The notes: generated from the letters alone by a model not told the origin. A DNA stretch of 34,609 nucleotides from Alsobacter ponti (GCF_024294805.1 NZ_JANCLU010000032.1:1-34609), one strand, 5' to 3'. Shown: positions 1 through 9,396, numbered from the stretch's first letter. Numbers and translations: made by a program.

Positions 1-83
1 TCCGACAGCATCGCCGCGAGCAGATCGGCCCGCCCGTGCAGGTCGCCGACGACAAAAATCATCTCGATGTCAGTCAAAACCAC
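1..83 (-). CDS. metallophosphoesterase family protein, N-terminal fragment cut by the window edge
   Basis: Only the first 27 or so codons are inside the window; the gene runs off the left end. The translation contains [12 protein letters not shown], the GD-x-HG metal-binding motif that opens calcineurin-like phosphoesterases such as bacterial PPP-type Ser/Thr phosphatases. I chose the GTG at 83 because AGGAG lies 7 nt upstream. The ATG at 62, just before IFVVGD, is an alternative but has no good ribosome binding site. Substrate cannot be told from this fragment. Confidence 0.6.
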   Translation of the reverse strand, partial: MVLTDIEMIFVVGDLHGRADLLAAMLS

Positions 84-176
84 ATCCCCGCTCCTGCGGT
101 TCGATCAGAAATCAGATCGAGGCCGCACTCCGACTTGCCTGAACGCTGGCGGGGATCGGTTGTTCCCGTGGATGAG

Positions 177-1364
177 CTATTCCGCCGCGTGCCGTTGCGC
201 ACTTGGTGTGGAGGGTGTCGCGTCGCCGGCGGCCCGCGCCTCGGCGGCGAACTCGAGCGTGGCGATGCGTTCGCCGCGCTTGGCGACCTTGCCGGCCGAG
301 GTCGTGATCTGGGCCACGTCCTCCTGCGCCTGCCTGAAGTGAGTCTCCAGCCGGCCGACGCGCTCGCCGAGCCGCCCCACGTCCTCCAGCAGGCGTGTCA
401 CCTCGGCCTGGATCTCGTGCGCCTGCTCGCGCATGCGGGCGTCGCGGACGATGGCCTGCATGACCTGGATGGCCATCGCGAGCAAAGACGGCGACACGAT
501 CATGACCCGCAGGCGATGCGCCTTCTGCACCACGTCCTCGAAATGCTCCTGCAGGTCAGCGAACAGCGACTCAGCCGGCACGAACAGCACCGCGATGTCC
601 TGCGTCTCGCCGGGGACGAGGTATTTCTCCGCGATGTCGCGAACATGCGCCCCGACATCGGTCCGCACGCGCGCGGCGGCCTGCCGGCGCGCCGCCTCGT
701 CCCGCGCCTCGCGGAAGGCGGTGAAGCCCTCCAGCGGGAACTTGGCGTCGAGCACCAGCGGCCTGTCGTCGCCAGGCAGGCGGACGATGCAGTCCGGCCG
801 CCTTCCCGAGGCGAGCTGGGCCTGGAAGGCGTAGGCGCCGGCCGGCAGCGCGTCGCGCACGATCGCCTCCATGCGGCCCTGCCCGAACGCGCCGCGCGTC
901 TGCTTGTTGGCGAGGATGTCGCGCAGCGACAGAACCTGCCCGGTGAGGTCCGTCAGCTTCTGCTGCGCCTGGTCGATCACCGCCAGCCGCTCCCCCAGCT
1001 TGGCCAGCGTGTCGGTGGTCTGGCGGACGTTCTGCTGCAGATTGTCGCCGACCCCGCGCTGCAAGGCGTCCAGGCGCTCGGCGACGACGCGCACGAAATC
1101 CGCCTGGCGGGACCCGAACACCTCGCCCATGGTCTGGACCCGGCCCGTCATCTCCGACTGGATCCGCACCAGCTCGGCCAGGCGCTCTTCGAGCTCATGC
1201 TGTCGCTCGGCGGAAGCGGCGGCCTCGATGCTGCGTTCGCGCGAGGCGCGCCAGGCCGACGCCCCCACCCAGAGCATCAGAAGCACGGCCAGGCCGAGAA
1301 GCCCCAGCACGGCCTCCCCCCAGCTCACGGCATGCCCGGCGACGATGACGACGATCCTGTCCAC
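177..1364 (-). CDS. rmuC: DNA recombination protein RmuC
   Basis: A 395-residue protein with one N-terminal membrane segment (about residues 12-34), a long coiled coil (about 40-160) and the RmuC domain (about 165-340). The domain shows the family hallmarks [22 protein letters not shown] and [12 protein letters not shown]; the Asp and Lys of the last motif fit a PD-(D/E)XK nuclease-like core. RmuC proteins limit inversions between short inverted repeats; the exact reaction is not established. The length fits the family. The gene is divergent from def, with about 90 bp between the two start codons, and is followed 93 bp later by the phosphoesterase gene on the same strand. Confidence 0.92.
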   Translation of the reverse strand: MDRIVVIVAGHAVSWGEAVLGLLGLAVLLMLWVGASAWRASRERSIEAAASAERQHELEERLAELVRIQSEMTGRVQTMGEVFGSRQADFVRVVAERLDALQRGVGDNLQQNVRQTTDTLAKLGERLAVIDQAQQKLTDLTGQVLSLRDILANKQTRGAFGQGRMEAIVRDALPAGAYAFQAQLASGRRPDCIVRLPGDDRPLVLDAKFPLEGFTAFREARDEAARRQAAARVRTDVGAHVRDIAEKYLVPGETQDIAVLFVPAESLFADLQEHFEDVVQKAHRLRVMIVSPSLLAMAIQVMQAIVRDARMREQAHEIQAEVTRLLEDVGRLGERVGRLETHFRQAQEDVAQITTSAGKVAKRGERIATLEFAAEARAAGDATPSTPSAQRHAAE

Positions 1365-1454
1365 GTCGGCACTCTAGCCGGAGGGCGACCGATTTCAAGA
1401 ACAAAAATGGAACAGGTTGACCTCTTTCCCCCGAATGATTATGTCCTGCGCGCC

Positions 1455-1967
1455 ATGTCCGTACGCCCCATCCTGATCCTCCCCGACCCGAAGCTGCGCC
1501 TCGTCTCGACGCCCGTCGACGCGGTGAAGCCGCTCGCCGACCTGATCGACGACATGTTCGACACCATGTACGAGGCCCCGGGGATCGGGCTCGCGGCGAT
1601 CCAGGTCGGCGAACCCCACCGCCTGGTCACCATCGACGTGGCGCGGCAGGACGAGAGCCCGCGGCCGCTGGCGCTGATCAACCCCGAGATCCTCTGGCGG
1701 TCGGGCGAGACGTCCACCTACGAGGAGGGGTGCCTGTCCATCCCGGACTATTTCGAAGAGGTCGAGCGGCCCTCCCGGGTGCGCGTGCGCTTCCTCGATC
1801 GCGACGGCGCCGAGTGCGAGCTGGAAGCCGACGGCCTGCTCGCCACGTGCCTGCAGCACGAGATCGACCACCTCGACGGCAAGCTGTTCATCGATCACAT
1901 CTCCCGGCTCAAGCGCGACCGCGTCATCAAGAAATTCGCCAAGGCGGCCAAGCGGGACACGCCCTGA
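1455..1967 (+). CDS. def: peptide deformylase
   Basis: A 170-residue cytoplasmic metalloenzyme that removes the formyl group from the N-terminal methionine of new proteins. All three family motifs are present: GIGLAAIQ (43-50), EGCLS with metal ligand Cys93, and QHEIDH with ligands His135 and His139 and catalytic Glu136. The start is the ATG giving [14 protein letters not shown], which matches where the family begins. An in-frame ATG at 1407 would add 16 residues of non-family sequence. A weak TTGACC/TATGTC pair (1417-1445) would make the mRNA nearly leaderless. It is followed 36 nt later by fmt, which supplies the substrate of this enzyme. Confidence 0.96.
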   Translation: MSVRPILILPDPKLRLVSTPVDAVKPLADLIDDMFDTMYEAPGIGLAAIQVGEPHRLVTIDVARQDESPRPLALINPEILWRSGETSTYEEGCLSIPDYFEEVERPSRVRVRFLDRDGAECELEADGLLATCLQHEIDHLDGKLFIDHISRLKRDRVIKKFAKAAKRDTP

Positions 1968-2003
1968 GCATCGTCGCCGGCGCGCGCCGGATCGGGGTCC
2001 ATC

Positions 2004-2927
2004 ATGCGCATCGTCTTCATGGGCACGCCGGACTTCGCCGTGCCGACCCTCTCCGAGATCGTGGGGCACGGCCACGACGTGGTGGCGGCCTATACCCGCG
2101 CGCCGGCGAAGGCCGGCCGGGGCATGGAGTTGCGGCCGTCTCCCGTCCATCGCGCCGCCGAGCGGTTCGGCATCCCCGTCCTCACCCCGACGACGCTGCG
2201 CGGCGAGGACTCGGTCGCCACGTTCCAGTCGCACGACGCGGACGTCGCGGTGGTCGTCGCCTACGGCATGATCCTGCCGCAGGCGATCCTCGACGTCCCG
2301 GCGCTCGGCTGCCTCAACCTGCATGCCTCGCTGCTGCCGCGCTGGCGGGGCGCTGCGCCGATCCAGCGCGCCATCATGGCGGGCGACCGCGAGACCGGCG
2401 TCGCCGTGATGAAGATGGAGAAGGGGCTCGACACCGGCCCGGTGGCCATGGCCGAGCGGCTCGCCATCGCGCCCGACATGACGGCCGGCGAGGCGCATGA
2501 CCGCCTGGCCGTGCTCGGCGCGGACCTGATGGTCCGCGCCCTGGCGGCGTTGTCGCGCGGCGGGCTGTCCTTCGTTCCGCAGCCCGAAGCCGGCGTGACC
2601 TACGCCGCCAAGATCGGCAACGACGAAGCGCGCATCGACTGGCGTCGCCCGGCGCGCGAGGTGCACGACCACGTGCGCGGCCTGTCGCCGTTTCCCGGCG
2701 CGTTCTGCGAGATGGATCTTGGGAAGGGTCCGGAGCGGGTCAAGGTGCTGCGCACCCAGCCGGCGAGCGGCAGCGGCGAGCCGGGGCAGGTGCTCGACGA
2801 TCTCACGGTGGCGTGCGGCGAGGGCGCGGTGCGCCTGCTGCAGGTTCAGCGCGCCGGATCTCGGGCGATGGACGCGGCCGAGTTCCTGCGCGGCGCGCAG
2901 CTGGCGCGCGGGACGAGGCTGGGCTGA
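2004..2927 (+). CDS. fmt: methionyl-tRNA formyltransferase
   Basis: A 307-residue enzyme that formylates Met-tRNA(fMet) using 10-formyltetrahydrofolate, preparing the initiator tRNA. The N-terminal catalytic domain starts [16 protein letters not shown] and contains the Asn105/His107 motif [18 protein letters not shown] and Asp143 in GLDTG, the three residues expected for formyl transfer. A C-terminal OB-like tRNA-binding domain occupies about 205-300. The length is typical. The stop codon overlaps the truA start by one base (TGATG), which implies translational coupling. Confidence 0.97.
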   Translation: MRIVFMGTPDFAVPTLSEIVGHGHDVVAAYTRAPAKAGRGMELRPSPVHRAAERFGIPVLTPTTLRGEDSVATFQSHDADVAVVVAYGMILPQAILDVPALGCLNLHASLLPRWRGAAPIQRAIMAGDRETGVAVMKMEKGLDTGPVAMAERLAIAPDMTAGEAHDRLAVLGADLMVRALAALSRGGLSFVPQPEAGVTYAAKIGNDEARIDWRRPAREVHDHVRGLSPFPGAFCEMDLGKGPERVKVLRTQPASGSGEPGQVLDDLTVACGEGAVRLLQVQRAGSRAMDAAEFLRGAQLARGTRLG

Positions 2928-3703
2928 TGCCGCGCTACAAGCTCGTCATCGAGTATGACGGCACGCCGTTCTTCGGCTGGCAGTTCCAGGCCCACGGCCC
3001 CACCGTGCAGCAGGCGCTCGAGGACGCCATCGCGCGTTTCTCCGGCGAGAGCGTGCGCATCCAGGGGGCGGGGCGAACCGACACCGGCGTCCACGCGACG
3101 CACCAGGTCGCGCATGTGGACCTGTCGCGGGACTGGCGCGAAGACACGGTGCGCGACGCGGTCAATGCGCATTTGCGGCCGCACCCCGTGGCGATCCTGT
3201 CCGCCGCCAAAGTTCCGGAAGACTTCAACGCCCGCACCTCGGCGGTGAAGCGGCATTATCTCTACAGGATCGTCACCCGCCGCGCGCCGCTGACGCTCGA
3301 GCGCGACCACGCCTGGCTGGTCAAGTGGGCCGTCGATGCCGAACTCATGCACGACGCCGCGCAGGCGTTGGTCGGCCGCCACGACTTCACGACCTTCCGG
3401 GCGGCCGAATGCCAGGCCAACAGCCCGGTGAAGACGCTGGAACGTCTCGACGTGGAGCGGATCGGCGACGAAATCCGCGTCTTCGCCTCGGCGCGGTCCT
3501 TCCTTCACCATCAGGTGCGCTCGATCGTCGGATCGCTCCAACTCGTCGGCTCGCGCCGCTGGAGCAAGGCCGAGCTTGCCGACGCGCTGGCCGCGCGCGA
3601 CCGCTCGCGTTGCGGCCCGCTCGCCCCGCCCGGTGGCCTTTATCTCATCGGGGTCGACTATCCGGCTCAGAGCACGGCTTCTAGCACCGACGCGACGGCG
3701 TAG
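2927..3703 (+). CDS. truA: tRNA pseudouridine(38-40) synthase TruA
   Basis: A 258-residue enzyme that converts uridines 38-40 in the anticodon arm of many tRNAs to pseudouridine. The N-terminus [19 protein letters not shown] and the motif [11 protein letters not shown] with catalytic Asp52 are diagnostic; the second domain has the family sequence [13 protein letters not shown]. The start is the ATG overlapping the fmt stop. The last 37 bp (3667-3703) overlap the end of the convergent membrane-protein gene, so the final dozen residues are also constrained on the other strand. Confidence 0.96.
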   Translation: MPRYKLVIEYDGTPFFGWQFQAHGPTVQQALEDAIARFSGESVRIQGAGRTDTGVHATHQVAHVDLSRDWREDTVRDAVNAHLRPHPVAILSAAKVPEDFNARTSAVKRHYLYRIVTRRAPLTLERDHAWLVKWAVDAELMHDAAQALVGRHDFTTFRAAECQANSPVKTLERLDVERIGDEIRVFASARSFLHHQVRSIVGSLQLVGSRRWSKAELADALAARDRSRCGPLAPPGGLYLIGVDYPAQSTASSTDATA

Positions 3704-4251
3704 TTCAGCCCGAAGTCCAGCATCACGATCCCGCAGGCGGCGAGGCTCGTCACGCCCAGCGCCGCCCTCGCCAGAAACCAGCGGTAGTGGGCGATAATGA
3801 TGCCGAACGCGAGCGCGAACAGCGCCGCCAGGCCCGGCGTCGCCGCGCCGACGAGCAGCAGCGCGTCCGGCACCGCGAAGATCAGCGCGGCCAGCACGGC
3901 CGACCAGTTGTAGGCGATCACGAAGCCTGCGTAGCGCCGGCCGAGGCCCAGGCGGCGGGCGACCAGAATCATCGCCACGGGAAAGGCGACCCAGGCCAGG
4001 CCCAGCGCCCCCGCCTGCAAGGCCACAACCCACGGGTCGGCGAAAAGTCCGTCCTGCGGCGGCAGGCCCAGCTCGGCGCGGTCGCGGGCCAGCGAAACCA
4101 CGAAGGCCGGGGCGGTGAGCAGGATGGCCGCGAACGAACGCCAGAACGCTTCCACCGAGACGTCGAACGCCTTGAGTCCCGCCGGGTCCCTGTTCATGAG
4201 CTTCAAGGAGCCCGCCAACGAGCGTCCGACTTCATCCGCGGTGAGCAGCAT
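3667..4251 (-). CDS. conserved multi-pass membrane protein, function unknown
   Basis: A 194-residue hydrophobic protein with about five predicted membrane helices (around residues 38-55, 75-100, 105-128, 130-150 and 160-185). There are no catalytic motifs I recognise. The start ATG has GGAGG 5 nt upstream. From memory, a similar membrane protein lies near truA and dapE in several Rhizobiales, which argues for a real, vertically inherited gene; this was not checked. It overlaps truA tail-to-tail. A 12-bp palindrome (CGTTCCGGAACG, 4292-4303) lies about 40 bp before its start codon. Confidence 0.75.
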   Translation of the reverse strand: MLLTADEVGRSLAGSLKLMNRDPAGLKAFDVSVEAFWRSFAAILLTAPAFVVSLARDRAELGLPPQDGLFADPWVVALQAGALGLAWVAFPVAMILVARRLGLGRRYAGFVIAYNWSAVLAALIFAVPDALLLVGAATPGLAALFALAFGIIIAHYRWFLARAALGVTSLAACGIVMLDFGLNYAVASVLEAVL

Positions 4252-4554
4252 GCGCGCCTCCAGGCCGAACGATTTCGCGTTTGGGAGACAACGTTCCGGA
4301 ACGCCTTGAGGATGAAGGGGCCTTAGACTTTCGTCTAGTACCCGTTTCGCAACGCGGCATCGTCATCGCGCGCGCCGTGAGCATCCGCACTCGCGCCGCG
4401 GACTGCCCGACGGCCTGACCGGGCGGCCGGCACGAAAGCGGGCCGCCGGAGGTTCCGGCGGCCCGAGTCAGGCAGGAAAGGCGCGAGCGCCTGGCGACAT
4501 GCAACACCGAAACGGCGATGGCCGGACGAATAGCCGCCATTGGTTGACACGCGC
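4252..4554. other. intergenic stretch with hairpins, no gene seen
   Basis: This lies between the membrane-protein start and the end of the small-protein operon. I see no credible coding sequence: the minus-strand open frames here are arginine-rich shadows without ribosome binding sites. It contains the palindrome CGTTCCGGAACG (4292-4303), a small TAGAC-TTTC-GTCTA hairpin (4324-4337; a GAAA tetraloop when read on the minus strand) and the strong hairpin at 4439-4465, listed separately. Confidence 0.5.
4439..4465 (-). terminator. GC-rich hairpin, possible terminator of the small-protein operon
   Basis: A perfect 12-bp stem (CGGGCCGCCGGA paired with TCCGGCGGCCCG) closes a 3-nt loop. It lies about 90 nt beyond the stop of the second small gene on the minus strand. 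No proper T tract follows on either strand; the minus strand has only GCTTTCG. It may therefore work with Rho or protect the RNA end rather than be a classic intrinsic terminator. Confidence 0.4.
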
Positions 4555-4770
4555 TCAGGCGTCGCCCGCGCGGGCGTTGTGACTGCGCTTGAGGTTGGGC
4601 ACGCCGACACCTTCCTTCCCGACCTTCGGGTCGGTCGCGTCGACCTGCCCCTCTGCGACGCCGCCCTTCCGGCTGGTCCGGTGATCGGGCGCGCCACCCT
4701 GCGGGCCGGCATCCCGTTTCATGCGCAACGCCTTCTCGGCGTTCGCCTTCAAGTCGTCGTTACCCTTCAT
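4555..4770 (-). CDS. small hydrophilic protein, function unknown
   Basis: A 71-residue, highly charged protein beginning MKGNDDLKANAEKALRMKRD, with no membrane segment or signal peptide. It is short but convincing: AAGGAG lies 6 nt before the ATG, and the start overlaps the last 11 bp of the preceding small gene, which is a coupled arrangement. I do not recognise a family. The composition (Lys, Asp, Gly, Ala; no Cys) resembles small disordered stress-induced proteins, and the upstream EcfG-like promoter supports that reading, but the function is inference. Confidence 0.6.
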   Translation of the reverse strand: MKGNDDLKANAEKALRMKRDAGPQGGAPDHRTSRKGGVAEGQVDATDPKVGKEGVGVPNLKRSHNARAGDA

Positions 4771-5047
4771 GGCGAACTCCTTTCTTGTTCTGGCCCGGGC
4801 CGCCGTCGTGATGGGCCGGGTGCCCGCCTTGACCCTGCATGCGCGGCGCGCCGCCGGCCCCGTCGCCGCCGCCGTCCTGGCGTCCCTTGCTGTCGTGACG
4901 TTCGTCGGCGCCCGCTCGCGACTGCGTGCCGCCGCGCTCGTGGCCCTTGTGGCCCTGGCTGGACGGGTTGCGGTTGGCGTCCGAGCGCGCGTCTGGGCTA
5001 TGCCCCTTCTGCTTCTCGGAGCGGTTCTCGTGGTTGCGGACCGTCAT
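4760..5047 (-). CDS. small Gly/His/Arg-rich hydrophilic protein, probably general-stress induced
   Basis: A 95-residue, very hydrophilic protein starting MTVRNHENRSEKQKGHSPDA. It is rich in Gly, His, Gln, Asp and Arg with almost no hydrophobic residues, so it is probably disordered. The ATG at 5047 follows GAGGAGG closely. A TTG-initiated extension to 5098 is unlikely because it would begin inside the -10 element of the promoter at 5097-5122. Its 3' end overlaps the next small gene in another frame. No family recognised; a role in desiccation or osmotic stress is only a guess from composition and promoter. Confidence 0.55.
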   Translation of the reverse strand: MTVRNHENRSEKQKGHSPDARSDANRNPSSQGHKGHERGGTQSRAGADERHDSKGRQDGGGDGAGGAPRMQGQGGHPAHHDGGPGQNKKGVRHEG

Positions 5048-5096
5048 GGCCTCCTCGCTGCGTGAGGCGCCCGCGCATGGCGGGCTGAACCGCCTC

Positions 5097-5122
5097 AACG
5101 GCGGCCGCCCCCGGCGGGTTCA
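5097..5122 (-). promoter_or_regulatory. candidate EcfG (general stress response) promoter for the small-protein operon
   Basis: On the minus strand the sequence reads TGAAC, 17 nt, CGTT. The alphaproteobacterial EcfG consensus is GGAAC-N16-17-CGTT, so one base differs. It lies about 50 nt upstream of the MTVRNHE start codon, at a sensible distance for a short leader with the GAGGAGG ribosome binding site. Confidence 0.5.
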
Positions 5123-5154
5123 CGCAAGATGAAGAAGGCGAGCGGAAGGGCGCG

Positions 5155-6324
5155 TCAGAACGCCGCGAAATAGCGCGCGAGCACGCCTTCATAGATGGCG
5201 GTCAGCCCGACGATGTCGGCCACCGCGACGTTCTCGTCGACCTGATGCATGGTCTGCCCGACGAGCCCGAATTCCAGCACCGGGCAGTGGTCCTTGATGA
5301 AGCGCGCGTCGGAGGTGCCGCCCGTCGTCGAGAGCTGCGGCGTGCGGCCCGTCGCCGCCGCAACCGCCTCGGACACCAGCTCAACGAACGGCCCCGGCTC
5401 GGTGAGGAAGGCGACGGCGTTGGTAGGCTCGAACCGCGCCGTCCAGGTGTCGCCGGCCCCGGCATTCGCGAGCCTGGAGCGGATTTCCGCTTCCAGCGTC
5501 TGGGGCGTCCAGAGATCGTTGAAGCGGATGTTGAAGGTGGCGCGCGCCGCGCCCGGGATGATGTTCGAGGTCGGGTTGCCGACGTCGACCGTCGTCACCT
5601 CGAGGTTCGAGGGCGCAAAGAAGGGCGTTCCCTCGTCGAGCGGCGTCGCGGTGAGCGCCGCCAGCAGCTTCACCATGCGCGGGATCGGGTTGTCCGCGAG
5701 GTGCGGGTAGCCGACATGGCCCTGCTTGCCCTCGACGGCGATGTGCCCGGTGAGGGAGCCGCGCCGGCCGATCTTGATCATGTCGCCGAGCGCGTCGGGA
5801 TTGGTCGGTTCGCCGAGGATGCAGTGGTCGAAGCGTTCGCCGCGTTCGCGCGCCCAGGCGAGCAGCTTGACCGTGCCGTTGACCGCCGGCCCTTCCTCGT
5901 CGCCGGTGATGAGGAAGGCGATCGAGCCCCGCGCCGGTCGCCCGCCGCATGCGGCGAGGTGGCGCAGCACGGCCGACACGGAGGCCGCGACGCCGCCCTT
6001 CATGTCGCACGCGCCGCGCCCGAAGAGGCGGCCGTCGACGATGTCGCCGGAGAACGCGCCGTGCGTCCAGCGCGACGGATCGCCCTCGGGCACCACGTCC
6101 GTGTGGCCCGCGAACACCAGGCAGGGCGCGCCCTCGCCGATGCGGGCGTACAGGTTGACGACGTCCGGCGTGCCGGGCGCGCTGAAAACCGGGCGATGAA
6201 CGTCGAACCCCGCCTTCGCCAGTGTCTCGGCCAGCAGCGCCAGCGCGCCGCCCTCCGCCGGCGTGACGGACGGGCAGCGCACGAGCGCCTGGGTGAGCTG
6301 GACGGGGTCGGCCGCGTCGAGCAC
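5155..6324 (-). CDS. dapE: succinyl-diaminopimelate desuccinylase
   Basis: A 389-residue M20-family dinuclear zinc hydrolase that releases succinate from N-succinyl-LL-2,6-diaminopimelate, a late step to meso-DAP and lysine. Visible metal-site motifs are [29 protein letters not shown] and, in the C-terminal half, [11 protein letters not shown] and the terminal EFGLVG. The start is uncertain: I chose the GTG at 6324, five bases after the dapD stop, giving [19 protein letters not shown], which lines up with known DapE N-termini. No ATG lies in a suitable place. The gene follows dapD as an operon. Confidence 0.94.
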   Translation of the reverse strand: MLDAADPVQLTQALVRCPSVTPAEGGALALLAETLAKAGFDVHRPVFSAPGTPDVVNLYARIGEGAPCLVFAGHTDVVPEGDPSRWTHGAFSGDIVDGRLFGRGACDMKGGVAASVSAVLRHLAACGGRPARGSIAFLITGDEEGPAVNGTVKLLAWARERGERFDHCILGEPTNPDALGDMIKIGRRGSLTGHIAVEGKQGHVGYPHLADNPIPRMVKLLAALTATPLDEGTPFFAPSNLEVTTVDVGNPTSNIIPGAARATFNIRFNDLWTPQTLEAEIRSRLANAGAGDTWTARFEPTNAVAFLTEPGPFVELVSEAVAAATGRTPQLSTTGGTSDARFIKDHCPVLEFGLVGQTMHQVDENVAVADIVGLTAIYEGVLARYFAAF

Positions 6325-6329
6325 CGGGA

Positions 6330-7175
6330 TCAGTCCCGCAGCAGGTCGTTGATGCTCGTCTTGGACCTCGTCTTCTCGTCGACCCGCTTGACGATGACGG
6401 CGCAGCCCAGCGACGGGCCGGGGGACCCGTCCGGCAACGGCTTGCCCGGCATCGAGCCGGAGACAACCACGGAATAAGGCGGCACGCGGCCCATGAAGAC
6501 TTCGCCGGTCTCGCGGTCGACGATCTTGGTCGACGCGCCAATGAAGACGCCCATCGAGATCACCGAGCCGCGCCCCACGACGACGCCTTCCACCACTTCC
6601 GAGCGCGCGCCGACAAAGCAGTCGTCCTCGATGATGGTGGGGCCTGCCTGCAGTGGCTCCAGCACGCCGCCGATGCCGACGCCGCCCGACAGGTGCACGT
6701 TCTTGCCGATCTGCGCGCACGAGCCCACCGTCGCCCAGGTGTCAACCATCGTGCCGGAATCCACCCGCGCGCCGATGTTCACGAAGGAGGGCATGAGCAC
6801 CACACCCGGCGCAATGAACGCGCCGCGACGGACGATGGAGTTGGGCACGGTGCGAAAGCCGGCGGCGCGGAAGCGCGCCTCGTCCCAGCCGTCGAACTTG
6901 GAGGGCACCTTGTCCCACCACACCGCCTCGCCCGGGCCGTTCTTGATGATGACGTTATCGTTCAGGCGGAAGGACAGCAGCACGGCCTTCTTGGCCCACT
7001 GGTTCACGACCCATTGTCCGTCGCCGCCGGGCTCCGCCGCGCGCAACTCGCCATTGTCGAGGAGCTCCAGCGCGCGGTTGACCGCCTCCCGGACCTCGCC
7101 GCCGGTGGCAAAACCGATCTCGGCGCGCGACTCCCAGGCTGACTCGATGATGGCTTCAAGCTCGGTGTGGTTCAT
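6330..7175 (-). CDS. dapD: 2,3,4,5-tetrahydropyridine-2,6-dicarboxylate N-succinyltransferase
   Basis: A 281-residue trimeric left-handed beta-helix acyltransferase that succinylates tetrahydrodipicolinate with succinyl-CoA. The N-terminal helical domain ([20 protein letters not shown]) is followed by hexapeptide repeats at about 110-240, seen as [20 protein letters not shown] and [11 protein letters not shown]. The start ATG at 7175 matches the family; an upstream ATG would add 23 atypical residues. Together with dapE it shows the succinylase branch of lysine synthesis. The gene is divergent from the 8-oxoguanine deaminase gene, with 145 bp between starts. Confidence 0.97.
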   Translation of the reverse strand: MNHTELEAIIESAWESRAEIGFATGGEVREAVNRALELLDNGELRAAEPGGDGQWVVNQWAKKAVLLSFRLNDNVIIKNGPGEAVWWDKVPSKFDGWDEARFRAAGFRTVPNSIVRRGAFIAPGVVLMPSFVNIGARVDSGTMVDTWATVGSCAQIGKNVHLSGGVGIGGVLEPLQAGPTIIEDDCFVGARSEVVEGVVVGRGSVISMGVFIGASTKIVDRETGEVFMGRVPPYSVVVSGSMPGKPLPDGSPGPSLGCAVIVKRVDEKTRSKTSINDLLRD

Positions 7176-7320
7176 GGCGCGGGGTCCGTTCGGGGAAGCT
7201 CTGGAAGACCGAGCGTGATTAGCAATGACGGGCCGCTCTGTCATCCGCTATTGGGGAGATCAATCGCCGCGTTCTCCGCCGGACTGACGGTTTCGCGGAC
7301 GCAAACGGAGGTCGGTCGAC

Positions 7321-8655
7321 ATGCGGCTGTGGATCAGGGACCCTCTCGCCATCCTGGCGGAGGGCGCCGAGCGAGGCGTGGTGGTCGAGGGCGCGCGCAT
7401 CGCCGAATGCGTGCCGCGCGGAGGCGCGCCCGCCGCGCCCGTCGACGCCGTGTTCGACGCGTCGCGGCACGTGGTGCTGCCGGGCCTCGTGAACACCCAT
7501 CACCATTTCTACCAGACACTGACGCGCGCCCACCCGGACGCGATCGACAAGGAGCTGTTCCCCTGGTTGACGGCGCTCTACCCGATCTGGAGCCGGCTCG
7601 ACCCGGACGGCTTCCGGGTCGCGGTGCGGCTGGCTCTGGTCGAACTGCTGCTCTCCGGCTGCACGACCGCGGCCGACCATCACTACCTCTTCCCCGCCGG
7701 ACTCGAGGACGCGGTGGCCATTGAGGTCGCCGAGGCCGCCGCGCTGGGTCTGCGCATGACGGTGACGCGCGGCTCGATGAACCTGTCGCGCAAGGACGGC
7801 GGCCTGCCGCCGGACAGCGTGGTGCAGGACGAGGACGAGATCCTGGCCGACAGCGAGCGCGTGCTCGGGCTGTTTCACGACCGCTCCGAAGGCTCGATGG
7901 TGCAGATCGCACTGGCGCCCTGTTCGCCGTTCTCGGTGACCAAGCGCCTGATGCGCGAAAGCGCGGCGCTGGCCGAACGTTTCGATTGTCGGCTGCACAC
8001 CCACTTGGCCGAGACCCGGGACGAGGACGCTTTTTGCGCCGAGATTTACGGCTGCCGCCCGCTTCAACTGCTCGAGGAGGTCGGCTGGCTGGGGCCGCGC
8101 ACGTGGCTGGCGCACGGCGTCCACTTCACCTGCGAGGAATGCGAGACGCTCGGCCGCCACGGCGTCGGCGTCTGCCACTGCCCGACCTCCAACGCCGTGC
8201 TCGCCTCCGGCTTCTGCAAGACGCGCGAGCTGGAAGCCGCTGGCGCGCCGGTCGGCCTGGGGGTCGACGGGTCGGCCTCCAACGACAGTTCGAACCTGAT
8301 GGAAGGCGTGCGCCACGCGGTGATGGTCAACCGGCTGCACTACGCCTCCGCCGCCGCCGTGTCCCACCTCGACGCGCTGCGCTGGGCGACGGAGGGCTCG
8401 GCGCGCTGCCTCGGCCGCGCGGACATCGGCCGCATCGCCGCCGGCAAGCAAGCCGACCTGGCGCTGTTCACGCTGGACGAGTTGCGCTTTTCCGGCGCGC
8501 ACGACCCGCTCGCCGCGCTGGTGCTGTGCGGCGCGCACCGGGCGGATCGCGTGATGGTGGCGGGACGCTGGCGGGTCGAGGACGGCGCGCCGGTGGGCAT
8601 CGACCTCGCCCGGCTCAGGGCCGAGCACGGCAAGGCGGCCCGCCGCTTCGCCTGA
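7321..8655 (+). CDS. 8-oxoguanine deaminase (amidohydrolase family)
   Basis: A 444-residue member of the TrzN/AtzB-like amidohydrolases. Metal and substrate motifs are THHHFYQTLTRAHP (near 60), the His of THLAET (about 225), HGVHFT (about 260), HCPTSNAVLASG and the Asp of GVDGSASNDSSN. The wording of these motifs, with GSMNLSRKDGGLPPDSVVQ, matches enzymes that deaminate 8-oxoguanine to urate and salvage or detoxify oxidised guanine; a related triazine or pterin substrate is possible. GGAGG stands 9 nt before the ATG. It lies opposite in direction to both neighbours and ends 3 bp from the HAD gene. Confidence 0.85.
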   Translation: MRLWIRDPLAILAEGAERGVVVEGARIAECVPRGGAPAAPVDAVFDASRHVVLPGLVNTHHHFYQTLTRAHPDAIDKELFPWLTALYPIWSRLDPDGFRVAVRLALVELLLSGCTTAADHHYLFPAGLEDAVAIEVAEAAALGLRMTVTRGSMNLSRKDGGLPPDSVVQDEDEILADSERVLGLFHDRSEGSMVQIALAPCSPFSVTKRLMRESAALAERFDCRLHTHLAETRDEDAFCAEIYGCRPLQLLEEVGWLGPRTWLAHGVHFTCEECETLGRHGVGVCHCPTSNAVLASGFCKTRELEAAGAPVGLGVDGSASNDSSNLMEGVRHAVMVNRLHYASAAAVSHLDALRWATEGSARCLGRADIGRIAAGKQADLALFTLDELRFSGAHDPLAALVLCGAHRADRVMVAGRWRVEDGAPVGIDLARLRAEHGKAARRFA

Positions 8656-8658
8656 CGA

Positions 8659-9396
8659 TCAGAGCGTCGTCAGAGGCGGCGTCTTCGGCGGCAGGATGGC
8701 GCTGAGGAAGCTCGTCAGGTCGGTGGTGGAATGATCGACGAAGGGGGCTTCCACAGCCTCCTGCTCGTGCGCCTCGCGGAACGGATCGGGCGTGCGGGGC
8801 AGGACGAGCACGGTGCGCATGCCCAGCGCGTGCGGCACCACGAGGTTCTTGGCGAGATCCTCGAACATCGCCGCCCGGGCGGGATCGACGCCGTGGAGCT
8901 CCAGGAAACGCTCGTAGGTCCGCGCCTCCGGCTTCGGCACGAAATCCGCCGCCGCGATGTCGAAGATCTCCTCGAAATGGTCGCGGATGCCGAGCTTGCC
9001 GGCGACGTTCTCGGCATGGCGGCGTGAGCCGTTGGTGAGGATCAGCTTGCGCCCAGGCAGTTCCTCGATGGCGCGCCCGAGATCGGGATCGGGATCGAGC
9101 AGCGACAGGTCGATCTCGTGGGCGAATTCGAGGAATTCGTCCGGCGAGATGGCGTGCTCGTCCATCAGGCCCTTCAGCGTCGTGCCGTAGCGCGTGTAGT
9201 AGTATTTCTGCAGCGCCCGGGCCGACATGCCGTCGAGGCCGAACAACTCGCCGATGAACAGGGTAATGCGCTCATCAACCTGCGGCCACAGCCGGCAGTG
9301 CGACGGATACAGCGTGTTGTCGAGGTCGAAGATCCAGGTTTCGACGTGATCGAAGCCGGGCACGGCGTTGAACGGGGGAGCGAAGGCCTGTGTCAT
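8659..9396 (-). CDS. pyrimidine 5'-nucleotidase (HAD superfamily)
   Basis: A 245-residue HAD hydrolase. Motif I is FDLDNTLYP (nucleophile Asp24, acid/base Asp26), motif II LTNGSRRHA, motif III the Lys of PKPEARTYE, and motif IV MFEDLAKNL. The early FDLDNTLYPS and the helical cap (YYYTRYGTTLKGL) are typical of the SDT1/PHM8-like pyrimidine nucleotidases found beside argB in alphaproteobacteria. It probably dephosphorylates UMP, CMP or related nucleotides. I started at the ATG giving MTQAFAPPFN; an upstream ATG would add 14 residues with no support. It lies 148 bp downstream of argB on the same strand. Confidence 0.87.
   Translation of the reverse strand: MTQAFAPPFNAVPGFDHVETWIFDLDNTLYPSHCRLWPQVDERITLFIGELFGLDGMSARALQKYYYTRYGTTLKGLMDEHAISPDEFLEFAHEIDLSLLDPDPDLGRAIEELPGRKLILTNGSRRHAENVAGKLGIRDHFEEIFDIAAADFVPKPEARTYERFLELHGVDPARAAMFEDLAKNLVVPHALGMRTVLVLPRTPDPFREAHEQEAVEAPFVDHSTTDLTSFLSAILPPKTPPLTTL

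Noticed and set aside
36-1406. A long N-terminal extension of peptide deformylase
   Set aside because: It runs antisense through rmuC and has no family similarity; deformylase begins at MSVRPIL.
4335-4712. Minus-strand open frames of 102 and 125 residues in the gap after the small-protein operon
   Set aside because: Arg/Ser/Pro-rich, no ribosome binding site, and one overlaps a better-supported small gene.
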